DNA from: Methyloprofundus sp.
GTDB lineage: Bacteria; Pseudomonadota; Gammaproteobacteria; Methylococcales; Methylomonadaceae
Direction of reading: 5' to 3'
Assembly (NCBI GenBank): GCA_013138595.1
Contig: WTCM01000137.1
Span: 1 to 33,377 of the forward strand
DNA: 33,377 nt
The notes beneath the pieces are model-generated. The model did no database searches, was not told where the DNA came from, and saw only the letters and a list, made by a program, of their open reading frames with translations. A program made the position numbers and the translations under genes. Shown here one piece after another: positions 18,601 to 28,303 of the stretch (positions are counted from its first letter, which is position 1; every line of letters begins with the position of its first letter).

Positions 18601-21600
18601 CTGATGGTCTAATAACTCAGGAAATTGCTGACTATCATAAGTAAACTCAATAACAAATGATTTATCTAAATCATCAATACTATGAATGGCTTCTAATTCA
18701 GTACAATAAAGCGCATCATCCTCAGGGATTTTTGCAGCAATAAGTAATTGAGAATGTGTTGCGCACGGATTACCCAAAAAACTCGCTAAGGTATTTTGAA
18801 AAATATCTGAGCCTTCATCCAGCCCAATAAATCGCGCCCCTTTCGCCATCAATATATCATGGATAAAACCTCGGCTTGCCATACCAATTTCATCCCAAGC
18901 CGTCCATGCCAAGGATAAGCATGGAAACGCTCCTATTTTGCTATTTAAAACGGCATTTGCCGTTGCATAATCTGTCTGCCCGTCATTGCCTCGATAACTG
19001 ACGGTTGAAGAAAAAAGCACTAATGCACGGATACTTTCTTCACTCATCAAGGCTAATAAATTAAATAAGCCTGCCACTTTGACATCAATTACTTCAAAAA
19101 ATTCTGCATAAGATTTTTGCATAAAATGCTTTGAGTGATCGATACCTGCCGAATGTATTAAAATTGTACAATCACTCAGCTGTGCACGGTGTTTTTCTAC
19201 TGCGTTTTTATCCGCAATATCGATAGATAAATAGTTAATCCGCTGACTATCTAATGCTTGAATCCAATCTTCACTGTCTTGTTTTCGACCAATAAGCGTA
19301 AAGCGTGCCTGACACACAGCATACAATTTTTTGACCAAATGAGAAGCAATGCCTCGCGCACCACCTGTCACAACAATATGATCTTTGCAGGATAGTTGAG
19401 TGGGGATTTCCCTTAGCCCTGTTTGAAATCCCTGCATTCTTTGCATTTTTCCTTGGATAACTTGATCATTCAAGCAGTGTAAACCAATGCCTGATACTAT
19501 CTGTTTTCCTAAATTTTCATAACTAGGTAATTCATCAAAATGGTTATAATGCCATTCGGCACCGTTATAATCTTTAGCGACCGATTTAACAAAGGCTGAA
19601 ATACTTAAAATACTCGCTTCTTGTAGCGCGCCAGCCCCATAACTAATGAAAATAATTTTTTGAGATTTTTCGGCTATATAGTCTCGGGCTTTGTTATACA
19701 GTAATGGATAGACTCTATTGCGTAAATCCTCTGCACAATCTGCTACCTTAAAGATAAGGAGTTTATAGCCAGCTTCTAAAGTGGTATTAGAAAAGCCATT
19801 ATCAGCATGAATAATAAAGTCACTTAAGTTAAGTGCTAATAAATTCACATCCTCTTTGATATGTTGTTTGTACTGATAAACAACTAATTCTTTTTCAGGC
19901 GTACTTTGTACATCCATCACATCCTGAGATTGGTCTCTTGCTTCATAAAGGCTATGAATACTATTCAGTTTTCTAAAATCAGTGATTTCATCCGCTAAAA
20001 CATTGCCTCTTAATTGGGCAAGAATTTCAAAAATCTTTAGGGTATCAATGCCTAAATCCCGTTCAAACTCAGCGTTATCATCAAAACTCCCAAGTTCATA
20101 GCCTGAGACATTAGCAACAACGGCTCTAATCTCATCAATAATAGAGCGTGCAGTGCTTAACCTTGGCTTAAGCTGAGCTTTGCTTTTTTTCTGAGTGGCC
20201 TCACGCTTCGGTAAAGGAACACGCTTTATATCTACTTCTTGCAGCAATCGCTTAGGCAATGACGCAAAATCAAATGACTCTTCTCCTTGTTTATTAATAT
20301 AAATGGACTGTAAATACTTTCCCTGATTAATTTGTTCAATCAAACGAGTCAATACATTACCCGGTCCTACCTCAATAAAACGACGAATACCAGAGGCATA
20401 AGCCGACTGAATTTGATTGATAAAATGTACAGGGTGATCTATTTGACATTTTAGTAATGCAAGCGTTTGGTCACGGTCTACCTCACTCATTAATTGCTGA
20501 CAGCGATCAGGGTGATAAGGATAGCTCTGGTTTTTGATATTTGCAGTCACTCGATTATTAGGGTAATAAAACTGACACCCTTTTAAGGCTTGCATCATTT
20601 CAGCAACACAATGACTCACAAATCGAGAATGAAAGCCTCTTGCCACTTTGAGTTGCGTTGCTCTGACTTGTAACTCATCCGCTGCTTTTAAAATATCGTC
20701 TAATGCTGCTTCAGAACAAGAAATAATAGTTTGATTATAGGCATTTAAGTTTGCACAAACCGCATAATGCTGGGTTTTCTGAAAGAGTTTTTCAGCGAGT
20801 GCTTCATCCCCCATAATGGCGACCATGATACCTGCATTTTCTACTAAATCGGCAGACATCAATGTGCCACGAATACAAACCATTCTGAAAGCTTCTGCAA
20901 AACTTAACATACCTGCTAAACATAAAGCAGAATATTCGCCTAGCGAATGCCCAATTAATAAATCAGGCTTTAGCCCCAATTTTAAAAGCTTTTTACCGAT
21001 AATAATCGACGTAAAAAAGATAGCAGGCTGGGAAATTTCTGTCGCTTTTAATAAAGCTTCATTTTTCTCCCTGCCTGCTGAATCCACTTCCGTTAGTAAT
21101 TGCAATAAATCGACCGGTGAATATTCAGCAAAAATAGCGACCGCCTGTTCAGCAAGCTGAATAAAATCAGGCTCATGTTTATAGGCCGCCAACATCCCTT
21201 CATACTGCGACCCTTGCCCAGGACAGACCCAGGCCATATCGCCAGTATAGTTATAAACGGGCAGTTCCATCTGTTGTGCTGATAAAATGGGTGAAGCACT
21301 ATTATCATCAGCTGATGACAGTACGAGATGGTAATTAGTGCCTCCAAAACCAAACGATGATACCGAGCTGACTATTTTATTATCATGCTCAACTTTTTTG
21401 GGTATCTGCAAAATTTCAAAGGGTAATTGACTCCCCTGAGAATGACTTTGGAAATTTATTGTGGCTGGAAAATATCTATTATTAATGACAAATAAACTTT
21501 GCAATATTCCCGCGGCTCCCGCCCCAGTTCGTAAATGACCTATCATTGCCTTACTTGCACCAAGCACTGGTTTTTTATGCGTATTACTCGCCTTTAAGAC

Positions 21601-24423
21601 CTCACTTAAGCCTTCAAATTCGGTACTATCACCTACTTTTGTTGCAGTCGCATGACATTCAATGTAATCCACTGATGAGGGAGAAATTTGTGCATCTTGA
21701 TAAGCACGTTTAAGGGCTAATATTTGCCCCTCTTTATTAGGCGCAGTAATTCCCTTTCCTGCCCCATCAAAAGAGGCTCCCCAACCATTAATGACCCCAT
21801 AAATTTTATCGCCAAATTTTATCGCATCTGAGTAACGTTTGAGGACATACATGACGGCACCTTCACCCAATACAAAACCATCCGCTTTGCTATCCAATGA
21901 AAAACAACCCTTTTCCGACACAGCTCCAATACGGGAAAACTCAATATATATATCTTTCCCCATACGTTCTTCAATACCACCCGCTAAAACGACATCGCTG
22001 GAATGGTTTCTTAATAAACTCATTGCATGTGCAACAGAGGCTAAGGAAGCCGCACAAGCTGCGTCAATAGTATGATTTTCTCCCTTAAAATCAAAGACAC
22101 TTGCCACTCGTGCGGCAATAATGTTAGTTAGCTGCCCAGGGCGAGTATCTTCAGTAATATCCTTATTAAAATAGCGAGTTTCATATTCATCTAATATTTC
22201 ACCTAAATCAATGTCTGTCGTTTCACTGAGGTTCATCAAGCGAGAACGAATTTCTGGCCAATCTATTTTGCTAAGTGATTCATCATTACTTCCCCCACCT
22301 GCTCCAATAATGACCGCAGTTCTTTCCTTATTAAATGGCTTTTCAAAGTATCCCGCATCGACTAAAGCTTTGTGTGATGCATCTAATGCCATTTTTTGAG
22401 ATTTAGACATCTGATTCGCAATAATAGGCGGAATACGGTATTGCGATAAATCATCGTCTAACTTATTAATAAACGCGCCGAGTGAAGTATACGAGGTTAA
22501 CTCTTCCTCCTTATCTGTCGATAGATAAAGTTCGCGATCAAAATGATCTTCAGGCATATCCGTAATAAAACAACGTTGATGAAATATATTATAAAAATGC
22601 TCTGCAACAGATTCAGCACCTGGTAACTTTAAACCTATGCCCACAATAGCAATAGGCTCTGGTGCTTGTTGACTAGTTTGTACTGGCGCGGGGTCAACTA
22701 ATTCATCGTGAATGTCATCTATATTTAAGGGTGTATCCAGCAAAGCACTGACTGAACCAGCCATATAGCTGCCTGTTTCTACAAATGTTTCTGTTATTAT
22801 TGCGCGTGTTAACCCCCCATGATAAAGTTTTTCATATTCTCTTTTTTTATCTTCATGGGATAACTCAGAATCAAAAATAGCCCATTCTTTAGTGAGCGTT
22901 TTTGCTGAATTCTTAATCGCTAACTGCCTAACCCCTCGGCTTAGACTTTCCCCTGTCACAAAGGTATCATCAACATTAAACAATTGCTCTTGAAATCCTT
23001 TATTAAGCGGGGTCAACGCCAGTGCCTGCTTGGTCGCCAAATAAGTTGAACCTAGTTGTAGCGATATTTTTAAAGTATGCTCAAAGCCATAAAAATTCAG
23101 CAAGGACGTGATTAAATCTTTTGCCTCTGTGCCCCGAATACCCCCCGCCAAAATAAGATGTACTTCATCTTGTATGGATTGTTTCCGAACCTCATTGAAT
23201 ATTTCCTGCCATGCCGTTAAGCCGCCCAGATTAGAGATATGCCCACCCGCTTCACCACCCTCTATCACAAAGCATCGTACTCCCATGCCATATAGCGCTT
23301 TAAAAAGTGCCTTATTAGGGGCATGTACCGCAATCTTTAAATTAGTGTTAAGTAAGCGTTGAATATGATTTAATTGCGGTGTTCCTACCAGCACAAGTGA
23401 GGGTTTATATTTTTCAAAAATTTGCAGCTGAATATCAAAATCTTCATCAGTCAGTGATACCGCAACAATGCCAACGCCAAAATCAATTTTCTTTGCTGCG
23501 GTTTTAGCGACAATACTATCCACCTCATCATTTGATAGGCTGGCAAGAGCAAGAAAAGGAAAGGCACCCGATTGATGGATCGCTACTGCAAAGTCTGCCG
23601 TAATAGTGACTCCCGACATAGGCCCTTGAACAATTGGCAAGCGTACATTTAAAGCTAGGGCTGCTGGAGAATTTGGATAAAAACAAGGCTCTTTAGTATA
23701 ACTATTCTTGTAGCTTGCTATTTCTTTATAGCGCAACACTTTGCGTGTTATCGTTGCTCTTTCAGTGGGTTTAAGTAGTTTTTCCCATAATTCCAATTGA
23801 TGAGTTTCTTGAATAAAAGAGAGAGTTCCTCGATCACTCAACATTTTTTGATAAAAATGTGCTTTAGGTGGCCCACCTGCAATCTCTAAGCGTAGTGAGG
23901 TTAATTTATCAAGGTTAAATCTAAGTGTCGGAGAAGCATCTTCTCGTAAATACTTTAAGGGCAGGACAATACCATAGACCCCCGTTGTTAAATAAGCTTG
24001 AAAAAGCTCATACCCTGTATTAGCGTGAATAGAAAAGGGAATACTTTGTTTGATCAATAATTGATAAAGAACCAGTGCTGAACATTCTTTAGCAATCCCC
24101 GAAGATTCAAAACTTTTGCCAATTAACACATCGGGCGCATGTCTGGATACATCGGCTATATCCTGCTTATTTGCCACTTCTATCGCTAGCCCTGCGGAAT
24201 GTGATAATTCAGGATAATCTGATAAGTCAATATGGTGACTAATAATAACAGGATAGCGTTGGAGTTTATCAAGAAGTAATAGATCAAAAACTCGAAAATA
24301 ACAGCCCCTTTCAACAGTAAGCAGAGTAATATCAGGCTCAGTAAATACATTGACAATTCGTCCGATATCATCACCTAATAGCTCAGAACTATCTACTATG
24401 AACTGATTAAAAATTGTCTTCAT
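14887..24423 (-). CDS. Hybrid iterative type I PKS/NRPS megasynthase: NMO/ER-like - KS - AT - ACP - KR - DH - PPTase - C - PCP - TE
   Basis: 3178-aa ORF with RBS-like AGGTGG before ATG. Motifs in order: PIVQGPMSGVTITADFAVAI and VIEGGEAGGH (NMO); DAACAAS, ECHATATKVGD, IGHLRTGAGAAG (KS); GHSLGEYSAL (AT); DLGIDTLKIFEIL (ACP); VVTGGARGIA and YATAN (KR); DHQFDGNIFVPG (DH); IGIDIEKIR and FTQKEAALKANG (PPTase); FHHLILDC (C); FFDLGGHSLLAV (PCP); GFSLGG (TE). Confidence 0.93.
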   Translation of the reverse strand: MKTIFNQFIVDSSELLGDDIGRIVNVFTEPDITLLTVERGCYFRVFDLLLLDKLQRYPVIISHHIDLSDYPELSHSAGLAIEVANKQDIADVSRHAPDVLIGKSFESSGIAKECSALVLYQLLIKQSIPFSIHANTGYELFQAYLTTGVYGIVLPLKYLREDASPTLRFNLDKLTSLRLEIAGGPPKAHFYQKMLSDRGTLSFIQETHQLELWEKLLKPTERATITRKVLRYKEIASYKNSYTKEPCFYPNSPAALALNVRLPIVQGPMSGVTITADFAVAIHQSGAFPFLALASLSNDEVDSIVAKTAAKKIDFGVGIVAVSLTDEDFDIQLQIFEKYKPSLVLVGTPQLNHIQRLLNTNLKIAVHAPNKALFKALYGMGVRCFVIEGGEAGGHISNLGGLTAWQEIFNEVRKQSIQDEVHLILAGGIRGTEAKDLITSLLNFYGFEHTLKISLQLGSTYLATKQALALTPLNKGFQEQLFNVDDTFVTGESLSRGVRQLAIKNSAKTLTKEWAIFDSELSHEDKKREYEKLYHGGLTRAIITETFVETGSYMAGSVSALLDTPLNIDDIHDELVDPAPVQTSQQAPEPIAIVGIGLKLPGAESVAEHFYNIFHQRCFITDMPEDHFDRELYLSTDKEEELTSYTSLGAFINKLDDDLSQYRIPPIIANQMSKSQKMALDASHKALVDAGYFEKPFNKERTAVIIGAGGGSNDESLSKIDWPEIRSRLMNLSETTDIDLGEILDEYETRYFNKDITEDTRPGQLTNIIAARVASVFDFKGENHTIDAACAASLASVAHAMSLLRNHSSDVVLAGGIEERMGKDIYIEFSRIGAVSEKGCFSLDSKADGFVLGEGAVMYVLKRYSDAIKFGDKIYGVINGWGASFDGAGKGITAPNKEGQILALKRAYQDAQISPSSVDYIECHATATKVGDSTEFEGLSEVLKASNTHKKPVLGASKAMIGHLRTGAGAAGILQSLFVINNRYFPATINFQSHSQGSQLPFEILQIPKKVEHDNKIVSSVSSFGFGGTNYHLVLSSADDNSASPILSAQQMELPVYNYTGDMAWVCPGQGSQYEGMLAAYKHEPDFIQLAEQAVAIFAEYSPVDLLQLLTEVDSAGREKNEALLKATEISQPAIFFTSIIIGKKLLKLGLKPDLLIGHSLGEYSALCLAGMLSFAEAFRMVCIRGTLMSADLVENAGIMVAIMGDEALAEKLFQKTQHYAVCANLNAYNQTIISCSEAALDDILKAADELQVRATQLKVARGFHSRFVSHCVAEMMQALKGCQFYYPNNRVTANIKNQSYPYHPDRCQQLMSEVDRDQTLALLKCQIDHPVHFINQIQSAYASGIRRFIEVGPGNVLTRLIEQINQGKYLQSIYINKQGEESFDFASLPKRLLQEVDIKRVPLPKREATQKKSKAQLKPRLSTARSIIDEIRAVVANVSGYELGSFDDNAEFERDLGIDTLKIFEILAQLRGNVLADEITDFRKLNSIHSLYEARDQSQDVMDVQSTPEKELVVYQYKQHIKEDVNLLALNLSDFIIHADNGFSNTTLEAGYKLLIFKVADCAEDLRNRVYPLLYNKARDYIAEKSQKIIFISYGAGALQEASILSISAFVKSVAKDYNGAEWHYNHFDELPSYENLGKQIVSGIGLHCLNDQVIQGKMQRMQGFQTGLREIPTQLSCKDHIVVTGGARGIASHLVKKLYAVCQARFTLIGRKQDSEDWIQALDSQRINYLSIDIADKNAVEKHRAQLSDCTILIHSAGIDHSKHFMQKSYAEFFEVIDVKVAGLFNLLALMSEESIRALVLFSSTVSYRGNDGQTDYATANAVLNSKIGAFPCLSLAWTAWDEIGMASRGFIHDILMAKGARFIGLDEGSDIFQNTLASFLGNPCATHSQLLIAAKIPEDDALYCTELEAIHSIDDLDKSFVIEFTYDSQQFPELLDHQFDGNIFVPGSVILGSVLHEIHKKYKLGNLNVELGKVEFLSPLIVIDSVPNRLKITRQKNDFLVEEIKQQLTIPIATFAVNLAVDEEELNDADIKTRFDNTLANLKVSDYSCRRAHSELGENFQILEKVSLNQGIIRTTLHLKAASAPLLQRLFAVSNLLEACFQSSSTAVHLLKDPKSVYLPSALGKARISFKALRETNVLQLYIELLESQSKGVTFNILGVNELGKQVINIKAFTASPVFDTKCQDYYIFKNTLIKDSLSEGFFADIKELNQQFYDDNYFTENELNEINALNSSKRKNEKKSGKIACKILTNWQALKQAEMSACLKSTEVLSPEKPVQVLHNGKSNVEFPFYSISHSEGGIYAARSAYPIGIDIEKIRSLDELTIKNIYGTQSAHINNTLDNMDMSAELLDLFPLILFTQKEAALKANGVGLGEGLDLAVIENFSSYDALININAKKYSVFSSIANDFVVSKAFLLPAESTEKVLILPLKKKQSTKFQQTLLQEEKGHTYSYSLNHVIEFTDTVNLKALNSAINKVIESHDVLRSRFSAEDNQVFIAPFVKQEFIVEKSHQSVTAIEEQFINDYSRYHYELSNEALYHIKLYQTDKGATIVLMNFHHLILDCYNAFILSESILKHYQQLKQGKALLPESHEQYYDLGVEATFQQGKSFWSEYLAGIDIFTFAKPSGINNDNGKHFKTINPINKKGLENFCRSHSITLFVGLLGVLKLTFLKLYDKNDIAFLIPFSEKNSQNHPTLGSFIHLLPVRSKIEKNQSYDALLSALRENLYTAIEHHNEQIDAAGLKDNHGLIAQLINSDDQSGLFSEHVKRRNTDGKNAHSPLIFSFINSNDTIHLDITFNADIVSENQLNEILDCFQEELNTVVNSTYIDKTSTSLVSPQSATESILLTIWKEVFEIETIGIHDNFFDLGGHSLLAVVIRTNIETKLNKKIPIELVFQEPTVSLLTKSLDKYADGITNNFSSIITAVNTAGSLPPLFCFLGARITPIIQEYIETNRPYYLLNHQALNGKKAKYLTIPEMADYYIQAITQIDSEGPYYLAGFSLGGMLIYEIAQQLSIRGKKVALLFLIDPVGGANDSSRVHNREIEEGLSEYNKFKKLGVNTYFNNIAGIVKQQLTQNFNKARVQAYFSMGKTLPTELVWPYHVNLYRKANSSYFPKPPLDGIEKTILILGKDANPKCWESTVKDKADIYATQSLHLQLTEKPFCFEWIEIFVDAISKK
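15690..15905 (-). other. Domain: peptidyl carrier protein (PCP) with canonical Ser
   Basis: ESILLTIWKEVFEIETIGIHDNFFDLGGHSLLAVVIRTNIE; Ser codon complement at 15808-15810. Confidence 0.93.
15960..17075 (-). other. Domain: NRPS condensation-like (C) domain
   Basis: LNSAINKVIESHDVLRSRF, MNFHHLILDCYNAFILSE (HHxxxD with the usual Gly replaced by Cys), TLGSFIHLLPVRSKI. Confidence 0.82.
17150..17720 (-). other. Domain: integral 4'-phosphopantetheinyl transferase (PPTase)
   Basis: FYSISHSEGGIYAARSAYPIGIDIEKIRS and LFTQKEAALKANGVGLGEGLD. Confidence 0.85.
17850..18690 (-). other. Domain: PKS-type double hot-dog dehydratase (DH)
   Basis: HxxxGxxxxP motif in LLDHQFDGNIFVPGSVILG, plus HSELGENFQILEKVSL downstream. 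Confidence 0.7.
18840..19395 (-). other. Domain: ketoreductase (KR)
   Basis: HIVVTGGARGIASHLVKKLYA, LIHSAGIDHSKHF, LFSSTVSYRGNDGQTDYATANAVLNS. Confidence 0.88.
19950..20150 (-). other. Domain: acyl carrier protein with Thr at the expected phosphopantetheine site
   Basis: DDNAEFERDLGIDTLKIFEILAQLRG; Thr codon ACC (complement of ggt at 20041-20043). Confidence 0.8.
20310..21245 (-). other. Domain: acyltransferase (AT)
   Basis: WVCPGQGSQYEGM, GHSLGEYSAL, ARGFHSRFVS, FIEVGPGNVLTRLI. Confidence 0.9.
21310..22670 (-). other. Domain: beta-ketoacyl synthase (KS)
   Basis: EPIAIVGIGLKLPGAESV start; active Cys codon at 22054-22056 in DAACAAS; His motifs ECHATAT and IGHLRTG; ends near SSFGFGGTNYHLVL. 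Confidence 0.92.
22700..24423 (-). other. Domain: NMO/PfaD-like FMN TIM-barrel region, apparently a degenerate first copy plus a second canonical copy
   Basis: Second copy LPIVQGPMSGVTITADFAVAIHQSGAFPFLALASL...GVRCFVIEGGEAGGHISNLGG. The preceding segment (HAPDVLIGKSFESSG...YLTTGVYGIVLPLKYL) resembles a diverged half-barrel. Boundaries approximate. Confidence 0.7.
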
Positions 24424-24571
24424 TAACCACCTGTTACTTATTGAATTTCTATCTAAAAATACTGCTTATTATACTATTCTTATTTAAGTTTAAAACCATA
24501 GGATTTCTAAATAAAATGGGCGGGAGCTATATAACATATATATTTACATTGTAAATTTAGTACAATAAATA

Positions 24572-24591
24572 GCCTAGTAATAAAACTAGGC
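24572..24591. repeat. Perfect hairpin GCCTAGT-AATAAA-ACTAGGC in the divergent intergenic region
   Basis: 7-bp perfect stem, 6-nt loop. Confidence 0.7.
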
Positions 24592-24614
24592 CACCAACTT
24601 AACAGGGAGCTATA

Positions 24615-24672
24615 GTAGGGTATCGCACCGCGTACCTTTCGCTAGCATGAGGCATGCGGCAGTATCTCTACA
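24615..24672. repeat. Imperfect inverted repeat made of the same GGCAYGCRGYGC element
   Basis: tagggtatcgcaccgcgtacct and aggcatgcggcagtatctcta face each other; the left arm is the reverse complement of the 9421-9450 unit apart from small changes. Confidence 0.6.
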
Positions 24673-24687
24673 TAAGCACCTAAGCAG

Positions 24688-24820
24688 ACACATTTAACAT
24701 TTTACTTGTCTTTTTTCTCATCTTCGGCGTTGCATAAATAGTTGCGTAGCCAGCTATGCGCCTATTTATGCGCCTTGAATATGAAAAAAAACCCTACGTA
24801 TTGTAGTTAAATGTGTCTAC
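24688..24820. repeat. Long nested palindrome of about 133 bp, MITE-like, between the megasynthase and phyH genes
   Basis: Outer arms AGACACATTTAAC / GTTAAATGTGTCT; inner arms TTTTTTCTCATCTTCGGCGTTGCATAAATAGTTGCGTAG / CTATGCGCCTATTTATGCGCCTTGAATATGAAAAAAAA. Confidence 0.85.
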
Positions 24821-24865
24821 CTAGGTACATACTGCCTGCCCCGTCCTAAATATGCCGCCCTTCCA

Positions 24866-26005
24866 TTGACAAGATTTATGCAATTAAGTAAAACACAATT
24901 AGAAGAATTTGAGCAGCATGGGTTTCTTTTGCTGAAAGGAGCTTTAGACCCAAGCACTGATTTGCAGCCCACAGAACAAGAGTTAAGTGATGTTTTTGAT
25001 CATTATGCTCATATACTGATGAATAAATGGGCTCCAGCGTTAATGGAAGGCTTTACTAAAAAGCCTTTTATTGAACGTTTTGTGATTTTGCTTGGGCTAA
25101 CTGAAGGGGAGCTATTTTCCCATCTTGAGCCGCAAGCACAAATAAGGTATCAAAACCTTTCTAAAATTCCAGATTTACCCGATCTATTTTTACCCAAATT
25201 ATTTGAATTATCACAAAATAATAAAATCCTAGATATTATTGAGAATTTTTTTGGAGCAGAAATTACGGCATCCCCACATACACATATTAATTTTAAACCC
25301 GCTAAAATACACCATAGTATTGGAGAAAACATATCTCAAAAATATAAAACAGGTAAATTTACGAGTAAATTTGCCGACATCAATTACGGTAAAACACGTT
25401 GGCACACGGATAAGCAAACGAGAAATGCTGATGCTCGTGCTAATAGAATGATTGTTGCATGGGTGCCATTGACTGAAGCATACAAAGACAATAGTTGCTT
25501 ACTGGTTGTACCAGGTTCTCACAAAGAGTCTAGAAAAAAAATCGAAAACGATTACCCAAATGCACAAGCGATTGAGTGTTCAAAAGGTGACCTTGTCATT
25601 TTTGATTCTGGGCTGATACACGCATCAACCACAAATATATCTAAGCTAGAGTACCGCCTAGCCATTAACTTTCGATATGTAAAAAAAGGCACATTATCGG
25701 GACACTACTCAACTCCTGAGTATGTTGTGCGTAGCAAGTCTACTCCAGACAAAGAATTAAAGAATGCTCATTTATATTTCCATTACTTTAATTCCGCGGT
25801 TAATTTTTTTCATCAATACCCTGAAACAAAGGTTCACTCGAAGAATATGCAAGAAGCAAAAAAAATTAGCCTAAGCTGGCAGGAGAGAATTCATTGCTAT
25901 AATGACTGGTTAAACATTGAGCCTGATAAGTTAAATCTTGTCGACCAAATAAAAAAGAAAATAAAGTCAATTAAACCCCTTAAAAAACTTTTCACTTTTG
26001 GGTAA
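24866..26005 (+). CDS. Phytanoyl-CoA dioxygenase (PhyH)-family Fe(II)/2OG oxygenase
   Basis: HxD in TRWHTDKQTRNADARANRMIVAWVPLTEAYKDNSCLLVVPGSHK and distal His in GDLVIFDSGLIHAST. Start could be TTG 24866 or ATG 24878. Confidence 0.88.
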   Translation: MTRFMQLSKTQLEEFEQHGFLLLKGALDPSTDLQPTEQELSDVFDHYAHILMNKWAPALMEGFTKKPFIERFVILLGLTEGELFSHLEPQAQIRYQNLSKIPDLPDLFLPKLFELSQNNKILDIIENFFGAEITASPHTHINFKPAKIHHSIGENISQKYKTGKFTSKFADINYGKTRWHTDKQTRNADARANRMIVAWVPLTEAYKDNSCLLVVPGSHKESRKKIENDYPNAQAIECSKGDLVIFDSGLIHASTTNISKLEYRLAINFRYVKKGTLSGHYSTPEYVVRSKSTPDKELKNAHLYFHYFNSAVNFFHQYPETKVHSKNMQEAKKISLSWQERIHCYNDWLNIEPDKLNLVDQIKKKIKSIKPLKKLFTFG

Positions 26006-26097
26006 TGATATGACCATTAACTCCACGCAGTCATATATGCTCCACCCCGTATTGCTAGAAAAAAACCTAGTTCCCAAAGTAGTCTCTCCTCCCAAGC

Positions 26098-26138
26098 GAG
26101 ACGGGGTGAATACCCCGTCCAGCAGTATCTAGCTAAAA
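26098..26138. repeat. Dispersed hairpin-plus-tail repeat, diverged copy 3, between convergent phyH and thiC
   Basis: GAGACGGGGTGAATACCCCGTC hairpin, sharing GTGAATACCCCGT with copy 2, then TATCTAGCTAAAAAC resembling the tail. A second palindrome CGGACTTAAGTCCG follows. Confidence 0.65.
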
Positions 26139-26163
26139 ACGGACTTAAGTCCGCTCTACTTAG

Positions 26164-28180
<2,017 letters not shown>

Positions 28181-28303
28181 ATTCTAAAACAGTACAACAT
28201 AATAGATATTGTCTTATTTTGCAACTTAAATAAGCGTCTTTACTCTATTTTTTTAATAAACCACCTTTACTGAGAACTAGCATTAAATTTAGCTAAAATC
28301 CAG

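Noticed and set aside
14725-24374. Short ORFs inside or antisense to the megasynthase (e.g. 20816-21160, 21839-22075, 23108-23362, 24186-24374)
   Set aside because: Overlap conserved megasynthase domains; composition fits antisense shadows.
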